Of a stretch of 64,000 nt of DNA, positions 48,604 to 59,355 are shown in pieces. This stretch comes from Galeopsis tetrahit (taxonomy: Eukaryota > Streptophyta > Magnoliopsida > Lamiales > Lamiaceae). Location of the stretch: positions 63,551,028 through 63,615,027 of the forward strand of contig OY776129.1 in NCBI GenBank assembly GCA_963675135.1, in the 5' to 3' direction. Both the position numbers and the translations under genes were made by a program. The first letter of the stretch is position 1, and each line of letters starts with the position of its first letter. The notes beneath the pieces are model-generated. The model worked only from the letters and a program-made list of their open reading frames with translations. It did no database searches and was not told the origin of the DNA.

Positions 48604-48919
48604 TCATCCTCTTTTTTTTATGTTACTGAAGTAATTAATTTTAATTTAATAATATAATAATTTTTTTTTATAAAATAATGACATAGATTTTATTTTATTA
48701 TATTGGACTTTAAAATAATTTAAAATTATTTTTTATTTACACACTCAGCACTTTCCGGTGGAATACAACTGTCCAGTCATCTTTCCGGCGAAAATGGGAC
48801 CAAAACAAAACAAATTTTGAAAAATTGGGACTAAATTGGTACATTTAACTTTTTTGGGACCATTTCGAAAAAGGTAAAAAGTTACGGGACTAAATTGGCT
48901 TTTATCCCCAGTTCAGGGG

Positions 48920-49775
48920 CAGGTGAACTCTAGAAGAAGACTTTAGTATACCTTAGAACTGGAGCAGGAAACTGATTACCACTTTTTATTTGATATAAGA
49001 AAATATAAATTTAGTTAAAGAATTCATTAGAAAATTAAATTTTTATGGAAAGATAACTCTATTTCAATTGAAAATTAAGTTTGTACTATTTGTTTAAGCA
49101 ATTCTTGGAATTTTAAAAACTCACGGGGTGTTTTCATGTTCTTGTTCAGGTTCTTAATAAAATTGCTGCTAACCACATTTCATTTGTTATAACTCAATAA
49201 ATATTAAAGTCGATTAAAAAAATAATGTTTAAAATATTATTCAGACCGATTTGGGTATAAAACACTTAATTTTCAAGCATAGCGTACTTATAATTTTCTA
49301 TCAAAATTAATTTGAATGAAGGTTGTGTGAATTTGATCATGTGAACTCTTCTTCTATAGTTCTATCTCATTTTTATAAAATGGGTTGGAAAAATAAACCG
49401 TAGCAAACAAAGCCCAACTAATGATGGATATTTGGTTTGAGTTCAAAAAAAAAAAAAAAAATGAATGGCCCTCTCTCTGGTTTCAAATTAAATGGAGTAC
49501 ACTACAATCAATTTATATAGATGGAGTAGATTACAATCAATTCAAACAAGTGGTATATAGATGTAGGGCCTAAAGAACCCCCAAAATTCAACTGATCTTT
49601 TCCTCACTAATAAAGATATTTGTCAACTACATTAATTATAAGTGAAATTAACCGTTGAGCAACGTGATTATGTGTGATAATTAAAGCGAATCACATGGAT
49701 TAGAAGACCAATTATGTCCATATAACGTTATTTTATATCTGAACTGAATATAGGTTACTCCTGAAATGCTGAATG
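48920..49775. other. AT-rich intergenic DNA
   Basis: No gene or element recognised. Confidence 0.4.
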
Positions 49776-50278
49776 TAGGGATGACAATGGGTAGAACATA
49801 ACGTATATCTCAATATTCAAATCTGTCATGTGCATATAGTCATATACACATTCGTTCTGCCTCATGCTTTGTTACGGGGCAACACTTTAAACTCTGTCCT
49901 ACCCCGCTTTGCCCCACGTTCGATATGGAGCAGCATTTTGAGCCCCGCCCTACCTTATTCCGATCCAGACACACACACAGATATAAACTAAACATTAAAA
50001 ATTCACAAAATTATATTTAAAATGAACAACAAATTAAATAATCAAATCCACAACAATTTCATGTTCAAAATTAACAATAACTATTATATAAAATTTATTA
50101 TATATATGACTTGGAATTCAGGTCCAGAGCAATGCAATAAATATATAAATTAATGTTTGTTCAGCTCTGCACGTGGAACGGGGCTCATTTGTCCCATTTT
50201 TCAGAATAGAACAGAATAGGGCGAATCCAAATCTCTCAGAGTGGAGTGACTTCGTGACAGGTCATTTTGCCATTCATA
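49776..50278. mobile_element. Possible hAT-type MITE
   Basis: Starts TAGGGATGACAATGGG and ends TTTGCCATTCATA, which are roughly inverse, like hAT MITE ends. The interior has CCCCGCTTTGCCCC and TGTCCCATTTT motifs. Flanks (GCTGAATG, GCTAATGG) are only partly alike, so boundaries are tentative. Confidence 0.4.
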
Positions 50279-50399
50279 GCTAATGGCTTTATTGCCTTAA
50301 TTTTGACTGTTGCCACCAAAATTTGGTGGATCATGCATTGTGAAAAAAAAGTTTAGGCATTGTATATAATTTGTGTTCATTATCTGTAATAGATTTTTT

Positions 50400-51191
50400 T
50401 TTTAATTTGACATGACCTTTTTAAATAAATAGGCTTGACAATAAATTTTTGGAAAGACGCTTTAAAGCATTTCAAAAATAAAAAAAATAATTATCATCAA
50501 ATTTATTAAATATTCAAAATAAAATAAAAACAATATTCAAATGTTCTTTTCAACCATTACAAAGAAAATATAAATTAAAAAATAAACCTGAAGTTTTTGG
50601 TTAAAATGTTATAAATTAAAAAATAAATCTGGCAATGAGTCAAACGACAATGTTAAAATTTGAAGTTTTGGTTATGAACTTGGTGTTTGGGAATGGAGGC
50701 TTTCTCTCTTTTTTTTTTTTTTTTTTTTTTTGAATTTGGAATGGAGGCTTTCTCTCGATTTCAAAAGCAGTGCACAATTTAATTTTACTTTTATTTATTT
50801 AATAAATACTGTATCACGTATATTATATTGTATTTATTATAACTTTTAAAATTCTATATATATATTTATGTATATAAATTAATTCAAATAGACTGACTTG
50901 TTGAGGTTAAAAGGCCTATGAAAAAACTGAAGTTCAATCTATTTAACTAAAGACAAAGTGGGATAGCTCAAGTGGTTAGAGCACCACTACCTAGGCCTTA
51001 GGTCGAGTCATGGAGAGGGGAAAAAAAGGGGAAAAAAGGGATGGGTATTTAACTTCCATCAAAAAAATAAATCTATTTAACTAAATGAGCTTTTAAAAAG
51101 GCTTGAGTCTTTCTTTTTTATTAAACAAGTCGAGCTTTAGTAGACCGAGCCATAAATCCCTTTCGAATAGCTTGACTCATTCCCGCTCCTA
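50400..51191. mobile_element. hAT-type MITE, older copy, interrupted by a SINE
   Basis: The right part (GGCTTGAGTCTTTC, ATTAAACAAGTCGAGCTTTA, GACTCATTCCCGCTCCTA) matches the complete element at 52995-53619. The left part (AAATAGGCTTGACA) is more diverged and the left boundary is unclear. A SINE at 50952-51069 splits it. A 20 bp GGAATGGAGGCTTTCTCTC duplication around a poly(T) run lies at 50692-50755. Confidence 0.6.
50952..51069 (+). mobile_element. tRNA-derived SINE with 16 bp TSD
   Basis: Target duplication AATCTATTTAACTAAA at 50936-50951 and 51070-51085. The body begins GACAAAGTGGGATAGCTCAA with a polymerase III A box (TAGCTCAAGTGG), a damaged B box (GGTCGAGTC, partly deleted) and an A-rich tail after AACTTCCATCAAAAA. 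Confidence 0.9.
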
Positions 51192-51520
51192 ATTTCTAAT
51201 TGACAACTAAATATCCCAACATGTTAGACGTGAATACACAAATATAAAAAATTAAAATAAATTATATACGTATATAATTATACGTTAATTTGAACTGGTT
51301 AATTATGACACTTCATATTAAGTATTTATTGTCATGACAAAAAAATTGTTGAAATTTTAACACTTTGATTTTAATTTTCATGGCAATACAATTTATAAAA
51401 AATATGCTGGGTTCCAACCAAAATCAATTAATTTTTTAGTTAATTAAGACAGTTTCTCATAATACTTTAATATCATTACACTAATAAACTAATAACATAA
51501 CATATATTTACATTTTTGTG

Positions 51521-52714
51521 GAGAAAATTTCATTTTACGTCCGGTAACTTAGGCCTAATTCAGAATAGTCCAATTTACACGTTTTCAATTTACGTCCTAG
51601 GGTGTCCAATTTACATCCTTTTCGGTCCAATTTACGTCATTTCCACCGAAAAATTGAAAATCCGATCATATAGTCCAATTTACATCCTTTATGTTTGAAA
51701 ATTATAAATTAATAATTAAAAAATTCTGAAAATATCATTAAAAATAAAAAAATCTCATTAAAAACTTATAAATTGTGTAAAATAAATATAAAAAATCTAA
51801 AAAAAAATTTATAAATTCTACAATTCAGAAAATCTGAAAATGTGTAAATTTAATTTTTTTTTCTAAAAACTCATAAAAATAAAAAATATATATAATTTCT
51901 ACAATTCAAAAAATCTAAAAAAATGTGTAAATTAATTTATTTTTTTCTAAAAACTCATAAAAATAAAAAAAATCTATAAATTAAAATTTTAAAAATGTTT
52001 AAAATAAAAAATTCCACAATTTTAAAAATATCGTGAAAATGAATTTTGGATTGTTCCAAAATCGATCAAGGTGCATGTGGAACTTACACTCAGTCTCTAG
52101 ACTCTCTACGGTGAGTTGGAAAATCTCGTGGGACCCAAAATTTTTAGGAGTTCGAGCAAAACTTTAATGGCGAGTCTGAATCAAGTCTGATTTTTAATGA
52201 AATGTTAATAATTTTTATTATTCTTATTAGATTTTTAGAATTAGTAATTTTTCATATACATATTTTTAATAATTTAATGAGATTTTTAGAGTTTTGAGAA
52301 ATTTTAATGAGATTTTGAATTTCTTAATTTTTAAATTACATATTTTCCATTCTTTGTATTGTAGAATTTTGTATTTTCAAAATTTTTGAATTTTTTATTT
52401 ATATTTTACACATTTTATATTTTTTAATCTTAAGGAGATTTTTGGATTTTTAATGTTACTTTTAGATTTTTTAAATCTTTAATGGGATTTTTAGAAAATT
52501 TTAATTATTAAATGTTAATTTTCAAACTTAAAGGACGTAAATTGAACTATTTGGCCGAAATCCCAATTTATTCCTCACATTTCGGTGAGTTTTAAAATTT
52601 TCCGGCGAAAAGGACGTAAATTGAACCAAAAAGGACGTAAATCGAAAAAGTACAAACTTAGAGGATATAAATTGGATTAGGCCTAAGTTACAGGACGTAA
52701 AATGAATTTTTCTC
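51521..52714. mobile_element. Long-TIR element with perfect 10 bp TSD
   Basis: CATTTTTGTG flanks both ends (51511-51520 and 52715-52724). Arms of ~190 bp begin GAGAAAATTTCATTTTACGT and contain repeated GTCCAATTTACGTCC words; the right arm is the inverse (ATTAGGCCTAAGTTACAGGA). The centre is extreme AT sequence without coding capacity. TSD length suggests a MULE relative. Confidence 0.85.
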
Positions 52715-52920
52715 CATTTTTGTGTGTATAAAATATTATTATTATGTTATTAAAGTAATTGTATCATGAAAGTTATGATATTAATATGAATCGACTTGTC
52801 ATGGGATGAATAAGTTTCACATGACAGTTTTTCTTTTTAATTAAGGCATGAGTTATTTGCCATGAATGTTAGATGTACACCCCTCGATACATGCACCTCC
52901 TCAGAACACGTAACATATAT

Positions 52921-53677
52921 GACAAAGTGGGATAGCTCAAGTGGTTAGAGCACCACTACCTAGGTCTTAGGTACTGGGTTCGAGTCATGGGAAGTAGGGG
53001 TGGGAATAGGCCAGGCCGGGCCAGGCCTTAAGAAAAAAAGCCTGGGCCTGGTATATAATATTTGGGCCCAAGCCTGGCCTGTGGCCTATTATAGACTTTT
53101 TTAAGAGGCTAGGCCTGGCCTTTTTAGTAAATAGGCCTGGCCCGAAAGCCTTTCAAAGGCCTTTTTAGTATTATTCAAAATTAATTTTTATCGCACTATT
53201 AAATTATAAAAACTAACTTTTTAAATTTCAAAATTAAAAAATAAGAACAATAAAAAATTAATCAAAAGGTACATAAAATTATACTCGCAAATGTTCATAT
53301 CAATTATTTTTAACTATTACAAAGAAAAATAAAATAAAAAGTATATAATTTATTCACGTTAATCTCATCATATATTGAATATTATATATTTATTGTATTT
53401 TTATATATTATATATTTATACATATAGAAATAGAGTTAAATAGGCCGGCCTGTTGGACTTAAAAGGCTTACGAAAAAGCTCAAGCCCGGCCTATTTAATT
53501 AAAAAGGCTTTAAAAAAAGCTTGAGCCTGGCTTGTTTATTAAACAAGTCGAGCCGAGCCGAGCTTTACAAGGTCGAGCCGTAGGCCCTGTCGGGGTAGCC
53601 TGGCCCATTCCCACTCCTAATGGGAAGGGGAAAAAAAAGAGATGGATATTTAACTTCCATTAAAAAAAAAAAAAAAA
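52921..53677 (+). mobile_element. tRNA-derived SINE, split by a hAT MITE
   Basis: Same family as 50952-51069 but with an intact B box (GGTTCGAGTC). Target duplication AGAACACGTAACATATAT / AGAACACGTAACATAAAT at 52903-52920 and 53678-53695, one mismatch. Poly(A) tail at about 53661-53677. Bases 52995-53627 are a foreign insertion and its duplicated site. Confidence 0.9.
52995..53619. mobile_element. hAT-type MITE with perfect 8 bp TSD, inside a SINE
   Basis: ATGGGAAG at 52987-52994 and 53620-53627. Ends TAGGGGTGGGAATAGGCCAG and CTGGCCCATTCCCACTCCTA are inverse. Many AGGCCTGGCC words lie near both ends. 625 bp, non-coding. Confidence 0.92.
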
Positions 53678-54883
53678 AGAACACGTAACATAAATGCACT
53701 TCCCCCACATTATCTATTATACCACCATTTTTTCTTAAAATTATGTATGATAAATGGGCACTCTCTAAAATCTAATTTTCTTTTTTCTTCCCCCATCTTC
53801 TTCTTTTCTTCTCCTCATCATCCAAAGTCGCCGCCAGTCACCTAAGCTCCTCCCTCCCTCATTTGCTTTTTTTTTTTCCATTTATGCACGTACACAGGTG
53901 ACGGTGGTGGTTGACAAGAAATATTTTTTTTCGTGAAACATGTAAAATATTTTTTGTTTTAATTTCATTTTCGACAAGAAATTGTCGACCATAAACATTT
54001 TGGTTGACAAATTGTTTTGACCATGATGTTTATGGTCGACAATCTCTTGTCGAAAATTCTGATTTTTTTTTTAATTTTTTTTTGACAAATTATAGTCGAC
54101 GATATATTCTACGGTCGACAAACCAGTTTGAATCGACACTAGTTTGTCGAAAAAATGTACTAATATTTTATTTAAATTTCTAAGTTTTTTTTGTGAATTT
54201 TTTATATTTTGAATGGGGTGGCAACGGTGGTGGTGGTTGTCGGAGGTGATGGCTGCTGGAGGAACGATATTGGCTGTTGTAAAATTAGGGTTAGAATTTT
54301 AAGGGGGAGTGTATGTATCTATAATATTTTATTAGAAGGACAAATATGATATTTTACATACATATTTAAGTAATACTTCGTAAATGAAGGGGGGAGTGCA
54401 TTTAACATTGTTGGAGGTGCAAATAACCCACACCTTTAATAAATCAAACCAGCCCAACGTCTTTTAACTACTGGCGTGGGGTACATACCCTTCCAGCTTT
54501 GTTTAATACACTCCCCTTCATTTTAATTAATTCAATATTCATGCAAAATATCAATTTTGCCCTTTTACTAAATCATGTTAGATACATACACGCCCCCTAC
54601 AATTTAAACACAACTCTAACCTTAACTCCCTTAAAAACCCTAATTTTCATTCTCTTCCGCACCCTTTCTTCTACCTCATTTATAAACTCTAAATCAATTT
54701 TCTTCTTTTTCCACTATCATCCCAGTGCCCACCGCCGCTGCCCTCCAGTGCCTGGAGCCCACCGCTCCAGCGCCCGTTGTCCCCGTCGCGGCCCTCCAGC
54801 TAAATACTACAGCTAAATAGAACAACAAGGCCCCCTCTCACTATGATCTACGTTATGTTTTTTTTTTCTTTTCCTTTCAATAA

Positions 54884-55911
54884 GGGCACCCAAGGATACT
54901 ATGAGTACACCCACGAAACGGATGAGTACACCCACGTGGAAATCTAAAAAATAACCCTCACATTTCAAACCCTAATTAAATTCTTTACATTCTTTCATTT
55001 CTCACATTTTCAAAGAAAGGGTGCACCCACCTCCCCCTCCCTCCAAATCGCCGTCGTCGTCGCCGCCCTTCCCACTCACGCCGCGACGCCCCCCTTCTCC
55101 CTCCCCACTCACGCCGCGACGCCCACCTTCTCCCTCCCCACTCACGCCGCCGCCGCCGCCCTTCTCGCTCCCCACTCACGCCGCGAAGCCCGTCCGCCAA
55201 GCCTGTTCGCACCGACGCCGCCCGCCACGCCGTCCCCCACGCACGCAGCCCGTTCGCATCGACGCCTCCACCGTTCGCAGCGACGCCGTCCCCCACGCCG
55301 CCCGTTCGCATCTCCTCCTTCCTCGTCCGCCGTTTCAAGTAAGTTAAGGTTTTTTCTGAAAATTAGGAAATTTAGGTTTTTGAAAAAATTAGGGTTTTTG
55401 GATGTTTTGGGATTATTTTCGAACAATCTATGTTTGTTTTGGAAACAAATTCGAACAATCTGTTTTTGTTTTGGAAAAAATTTCGAACATATTGTTCGAT
55501 TTTTTTTTCGAACAAATGTGAGTTGTTTTGAATATTTTTTCGAACATAATACGTTTGTTCATTAAAAAATTTGGAACACATTGAGTTGGTTGGGTAAAAA
55601 TTTTCGTACATCTAAACTTTGTTCGGTTAATATTTTCGAACATCTTAAATTTTTTTTTTAATTATTTTTGTAGATTTTTTGTGTTTTTGTTGAAAAATGG
55701 TGTTGATTTTTGTGTTTTTGTTGAAGATTGGTGTTGATTTTTTGTGTTTTGGTGGAGGTGGAGATAATTTCGGTATGGTGGGTGTTCTCATTCGTTCTTT
55801 TTTTTAAAAAAGTGTAGAAGGGGTACAAACGTCATTTTGCATACCCCTTGTGTTAAAAAAAAAAATTGGTGGGTGTACTCATAGGATCCTTGGGTGCCTT
55901 TAGCCGCGCCC
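54884..55911. mobile_element. MULE-like element with perfect 9 bp TSD and a CpG-rich exon-like block
   Basis: TTTCAATAA at 54875-54883 and 55912-55920. Inverted ends GGGC...ACCCAAGGATACTATGAG and the inverse of ACCCAAGGATCCTATGAG near 55880. The left half (55020-55340) is C-rich with tandem CACTCACGCCGCGACGCCC units and ends in a donor-like AAGTAAGTT. The right half is T-rich with many TTCGAACA words. No recognisable protein. Confidence 0.85.
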
Positions 55912-56382
55912 TTTCAATAATCCAAATATATATGATAGCATCTGTTCTCCAATTTCATGGGCCTTACTATTTACACCTCCATTTCAGTTTAGAACACACT
56001 CCCGATTGATGCACACCCCCTAAAATTTGTTAGATGCACCCCCTCAAATTGTTCTAAATACTCTTTTACCTCAAAAAAACTATTTACTAAACATACACCC
56101 CTCAAAATCCTAATTTCTCCCCTTCCCCCATTGTATCTTCCCGTCGCCCAACCCCCTCGCCGCCGTACCCCGCGGCCGCCTCTACACATCAACCGCCGCC
56201 TCTCTATCTCTTCTCTCCTCCCTCCCTCCCCCTCCTCTCCTTTTTTTCCTTCCCTTTTCTTCTGCGATTTTACCGTCACCCCCCACCCACCGGCGTTGGC
56301 CGACTCCAGAAATCGATTGTCGTCGCTCCGTAAATTTTTTTCTCCAACCACCGTAAGTTTTTTTCTTCTTTTTTTTTTAAAA

Positions 56383-56690
56383 AAAAAAAATCGACAATGT
56401 AATATCGACCGTGTACATTCTCGTTGACAAATTGTTGTCGACGAGAGTGTATATGGTCGACATTACATTGTCGATTTTTTTTAAATTTTTTTCGACCTTT
56501 GTAGGTTGACCATATACAATTTCGTCGATAAATTGTTGTCGACGAGAGTGTATATGGTCGACATTACATTGTCGATTTTTTTTTATTTTTTTCGATAGGT
56601 CGACCATATACACTCTCGTCGACAACAATTTGTCGACGAGAGTGTATCAATTTGTCGACGAGAGTGTATATGGTCGACACTGGTTTGTCG
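56383..56690. repeat. Tandem GTCGAC-centred palindromes
   Basis: Three imperfect units of about 85-100 bp each contain TATACACTCTCGTCGACAAC and its inverse GTCGACGAGAGTGTATATGG around a short ATT loop, so each can fold into a long hairpin. The same palindrome, diverged, is in 26075-26215 and 53945-54150. Confidence 0.85.
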
Positions 56691-56890
56691 AAATTTTTTG
56701 AATTTTTTTTGTTTGGTTTCTACCGAAAATGGTGGTGTGTTTTGTGGTGTTTGTGTTGGTGGTGGCGGCTTTCGCTGCAAAAATTAGGTTTAGGGTTCAA
56801 AGGTTGAGCAAGGGGTGTAATTAGTAGTGGAGGTGCATTTAATAGTGTAATATTACTCAAATGGTATTTTGGAATTTTTACACTATATTA

Positions 56891-57215
56891 CTACCTCCAT
56901 CTTTTAATAAGTGTCATTTTAACTTTTTTCAACAAATTAAGATTATAAATTGTGGTCGATATCACCCTTCATTAATTATAACTACTTTTAATATAGAAAT
57001 TTTGTTTGATAAAGAATGTAGTTAAGAATGTAGCTAGTATTCATAAATCAAATTAATTTTGGTATAAACAATTTTTGTGGAATTTATTAATGAAAAATAT
57101 TTATGGTAAATGAATAAGGATAAAATAGTTAAAATTAAAGAAAAAACCATAGAATGACACTTATTTTAAAATTAGTTAAAAAGTCAAAGTGACACTTATT
57201 AAAAAACGGAGGGAG
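56891..57215. mobile_element. Stowaway MITE
   Basis: Starts CTACCTCCATCTTTTAATAA after TA and ends AAAAAACGGAGGGAG before TA. Closely similar to the nested pair at 11692-12341. Confidence 0.88.
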
Positions 57216-57225
57216 TATTATATTA

Positions 57226-57497
57226 CTCCCTCCGTCTCACAGGAATTTGCACACTTTCCATATATGGATGTCCCATACCAATTTGCACACTCTATAAAAG
57301 GAAATATCTTCATAACCCTCACCCTTAAAATATACTCATATTTACCCATATGCCATTACTTTTCCACACTCAATCTACTTTTTACTTTACTTTATTCATA
57401 AAAGTTTACAAAATTACCCCTCAAAACATCACTCATTACACATTTTCTTAATATGTGTGCCGTTCCAAGGGTGCAAATTCCTCTGGGACGGAGGGAG
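57226..57497. mobile_element. Stowaway MITE, second subfamily
   Basis: CTCCCTCCGTCTCACAGGAA to TGGGACGGAGGGAG with TA flanks. It lies ten bases from the preceding MITE. Its left end resembles the start of the array at 63059. Confidence 0.88.
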
Positions 57498-57777
57498 TAT
57501 TAAACTGACAAGGGGTGTGTTCTAAACCGAAATGGAGGTGTAAATAATCCGGCCTTAATCCCAACATAAAATTCATTCAGAAATTAAATAAACCAAACCC
57601 GTGTATACAGAAAGTATCAATTTCATTGGTCAACTTCATATGTAACAAGAAAGATAAAAAAGGAGCAACATTTGTTTCAGAAAATCCAAAGATTCAGTCA
57701 CACTTTTAACACATAAATATTACAACATACATATATGAAAAAAAGAAGTAAAAAAAAGGAAGAAAAAAAAGAAGTTA

Positions 57778-59319
57778 TCAAAATGATCGTGGCTTCAAAA
57801 CAATGGTGGAATGCTTCAAAATGTGGAGACTGAACTGGCCTCCCTTCTCGCTGGTGTCGATCTTGTTCTGGCCGGGTGGAGGCAAGAGCTCGAAATTCTG
57901 GACCAGTCGCCCCAAAGTGATGCCCAGAATAGGCATTGCAAGGATAATTCCAGGGCAGCTCCTCCTCCCTGCCCCAAAGGGGAGGTACTTGAAGTCGTTG
58001 CCATTGGCCTCGACCTTGGCCTCCTCCTCAAAGAATCTTTCAGGCCTGAACTCTTCGGGCTTCTTCCAATGGTCCGGGTTGTTGGCCAGCGACCAAGCGT
58101 TGACTAGGATCTTGCTCTCTGCTGGAATGTCGTAGCCGCCTAGCTTGGCCTCGTGAAGGTTCATGTGAGGTACTAGAAGAGGGATCGCCATTCGGAGACG
58201 AAGAGTCTCCTTCACCACAGCCTGTAGGTACGGGAGCTTGTATGTATCCGGTTCGGTTATTTGGACTCCTGCCCCCAGGACCCTGTCCAGCTCATCCCGG
58301 AGCTTCTTCTGGACATCAGGATTATTCACTAGTTCAGCAATACCCCACTCAATTGACCAAAGCGTTGTTTCAATTGCTGCCCAAAATAACGAAAAATCAT
58401 CAATATCTCTTCTATTCATTTATCACTACATCACATATATATATGGATGGCATCATGTATTTGATTAAGTTCTTATGTATTGTCTTATTTTAATGTGTAA
58501 AATATTTCATGGATATTAAAAAAAATACTAGCAACTAGGTAGTTGGACAAAATAAATTCGAGAGGGTTAGGTGATGACTGAAGAGGTTGGGAAAAAGTAA
58601 CGTGGAAATCCAACTACCACTACACAACCAAAGGCTATATCTTAATCTATATTAACCACCACGGCAACTATTAAAAGAAAAGTAATACTAGCAATTAAAC
58701 ATAAGACTTGTTCAAAACAAATCCACAAACACCTCACGTTAACATACTTTTGTTTAATTGGGGTACTGAAATAAGAATGACACAGCCGCACTAAAAATAG
58801 CTTTTCGGCTACACGTGTCCAAATTGGACAAAAAAAATGATTTTTTAATCTTTTTCCCAAATCCCCATTTCTATACTTATCAGACCAATAAGTTGAGAAG
58901 TAGGTAAGACTACCATTGGAGGAGTCGAATACATCTCAATTACGTATACAATTTTTTCCTTGATTTGAGCAACCACCGGTGAAGTGGATTTAATATATTC
59001 CAATATCAGTATCAATTAAAGAAAGGAAGAAAGCAATACCAAAATAAAGTGGAAATGTTACCTGCAACATTAATGTTCTCGACAATGTAAAGGACATTGT
59101 CCTCATTAATCTCTCCTTTCTGTTGGGCTTCAAGAATGTGATCAATGGCACATTTTAGGGCGTCATTGTCGGCAGGCTTAGTGCTTTCAAGCTTCCTGTA
59201 ACCACAACAACACCAATTACTCATCTTTCTTAATATCGTGCAACTACTATATACTCCCATTTAAACACAATTAAAAAATGTGTATGCTTCTCGAACCCAC
59301 AACTCATTCTATTTAATTA

Positions 59320-59355
<36 letters not shown>

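Larger units (their letters stand above)
47675..48908. mobile_element. Pack-MULE-like element with ~250 bp TIRs and captured gene fragments
   Basis: Long inverted arms (about 47675-47920 and 48680-48908) share AAAAGCCAATTTAGTCCCGT, TGTTTTGGTCCCATTTTCGC and GGAAAGTGCTGAGTGTGTAA. Flanks CAATTCAGGGG (47664-47674) and CAGTTCAGGGG (48909-48919) look like an 11 bp target duplication with one mismatch; boundaries could shift by four bases. It inserted just outside the right end of the hAT element. The ~750 bp interior is GC-rich and carries an arabinogalactan-like coding fragment plus an inverted second fragment. Confidence 0.85.
52845..54434. mobile_element. MULE-like element of the GCACCTCC family, with nested SINE
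   Basis: Flanks TTTAATTAA (52836-52844) and TTTAATAAA (54435-54443) form a 9 bp duplication with one mismatch. Left end GGCATGAGTTATTTGC ... GCACCTCC and right end GGAGGTGCAAATAACCCACACC are inverse. The inside carries GTCGAC-type palindromes at about 53945-54150 and a GTGGTGG-rich tract, as in its relatives at 25738 and 55959. The left end was later hit by SINE 52921-53677. Confidence 0.75.
55959..57554. mobile_element. MULE-like element of the GCACCTCC family carrying two Stowaway MITEs
   Basis: Inverted ends: GGGCCTTACTATTTACACCT then CCATTTCAGTTTAGAACACA on the left, and the inverse (TGTGTTCTAAACCGAAATGG, AGGTGTAAATAATCCGGCC) on the right. A C-rich exon-like block at 56110-56350 is followed by palindromes at 56383-56690 and a GTGGTGGCGG tract, as in relatives. 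No clear target duplication. MITEs sit at 56891 and 57226. Confidence 0.75.

Noticed and set aside
50952..51069. A functional tRNA gene
   Set aside because: A and B boxes are present, but the body does not fold as a cloverleaf, the B box is damaged, and it has a poly(A)-like tail and target duplications: it is a SINE.
54499..54816. Plus-strand frame of 105 codons
   Set aside because: Transposon-like or UTR-like AT-rich sequence ending in a C-rich tract; no recognised domain.
55021..55347. Pro/Arg-rich frames on both strands
   Set aside because: Tandem CpG-rich units inside a MULE-like element; both strands are open, so coding is not supported.
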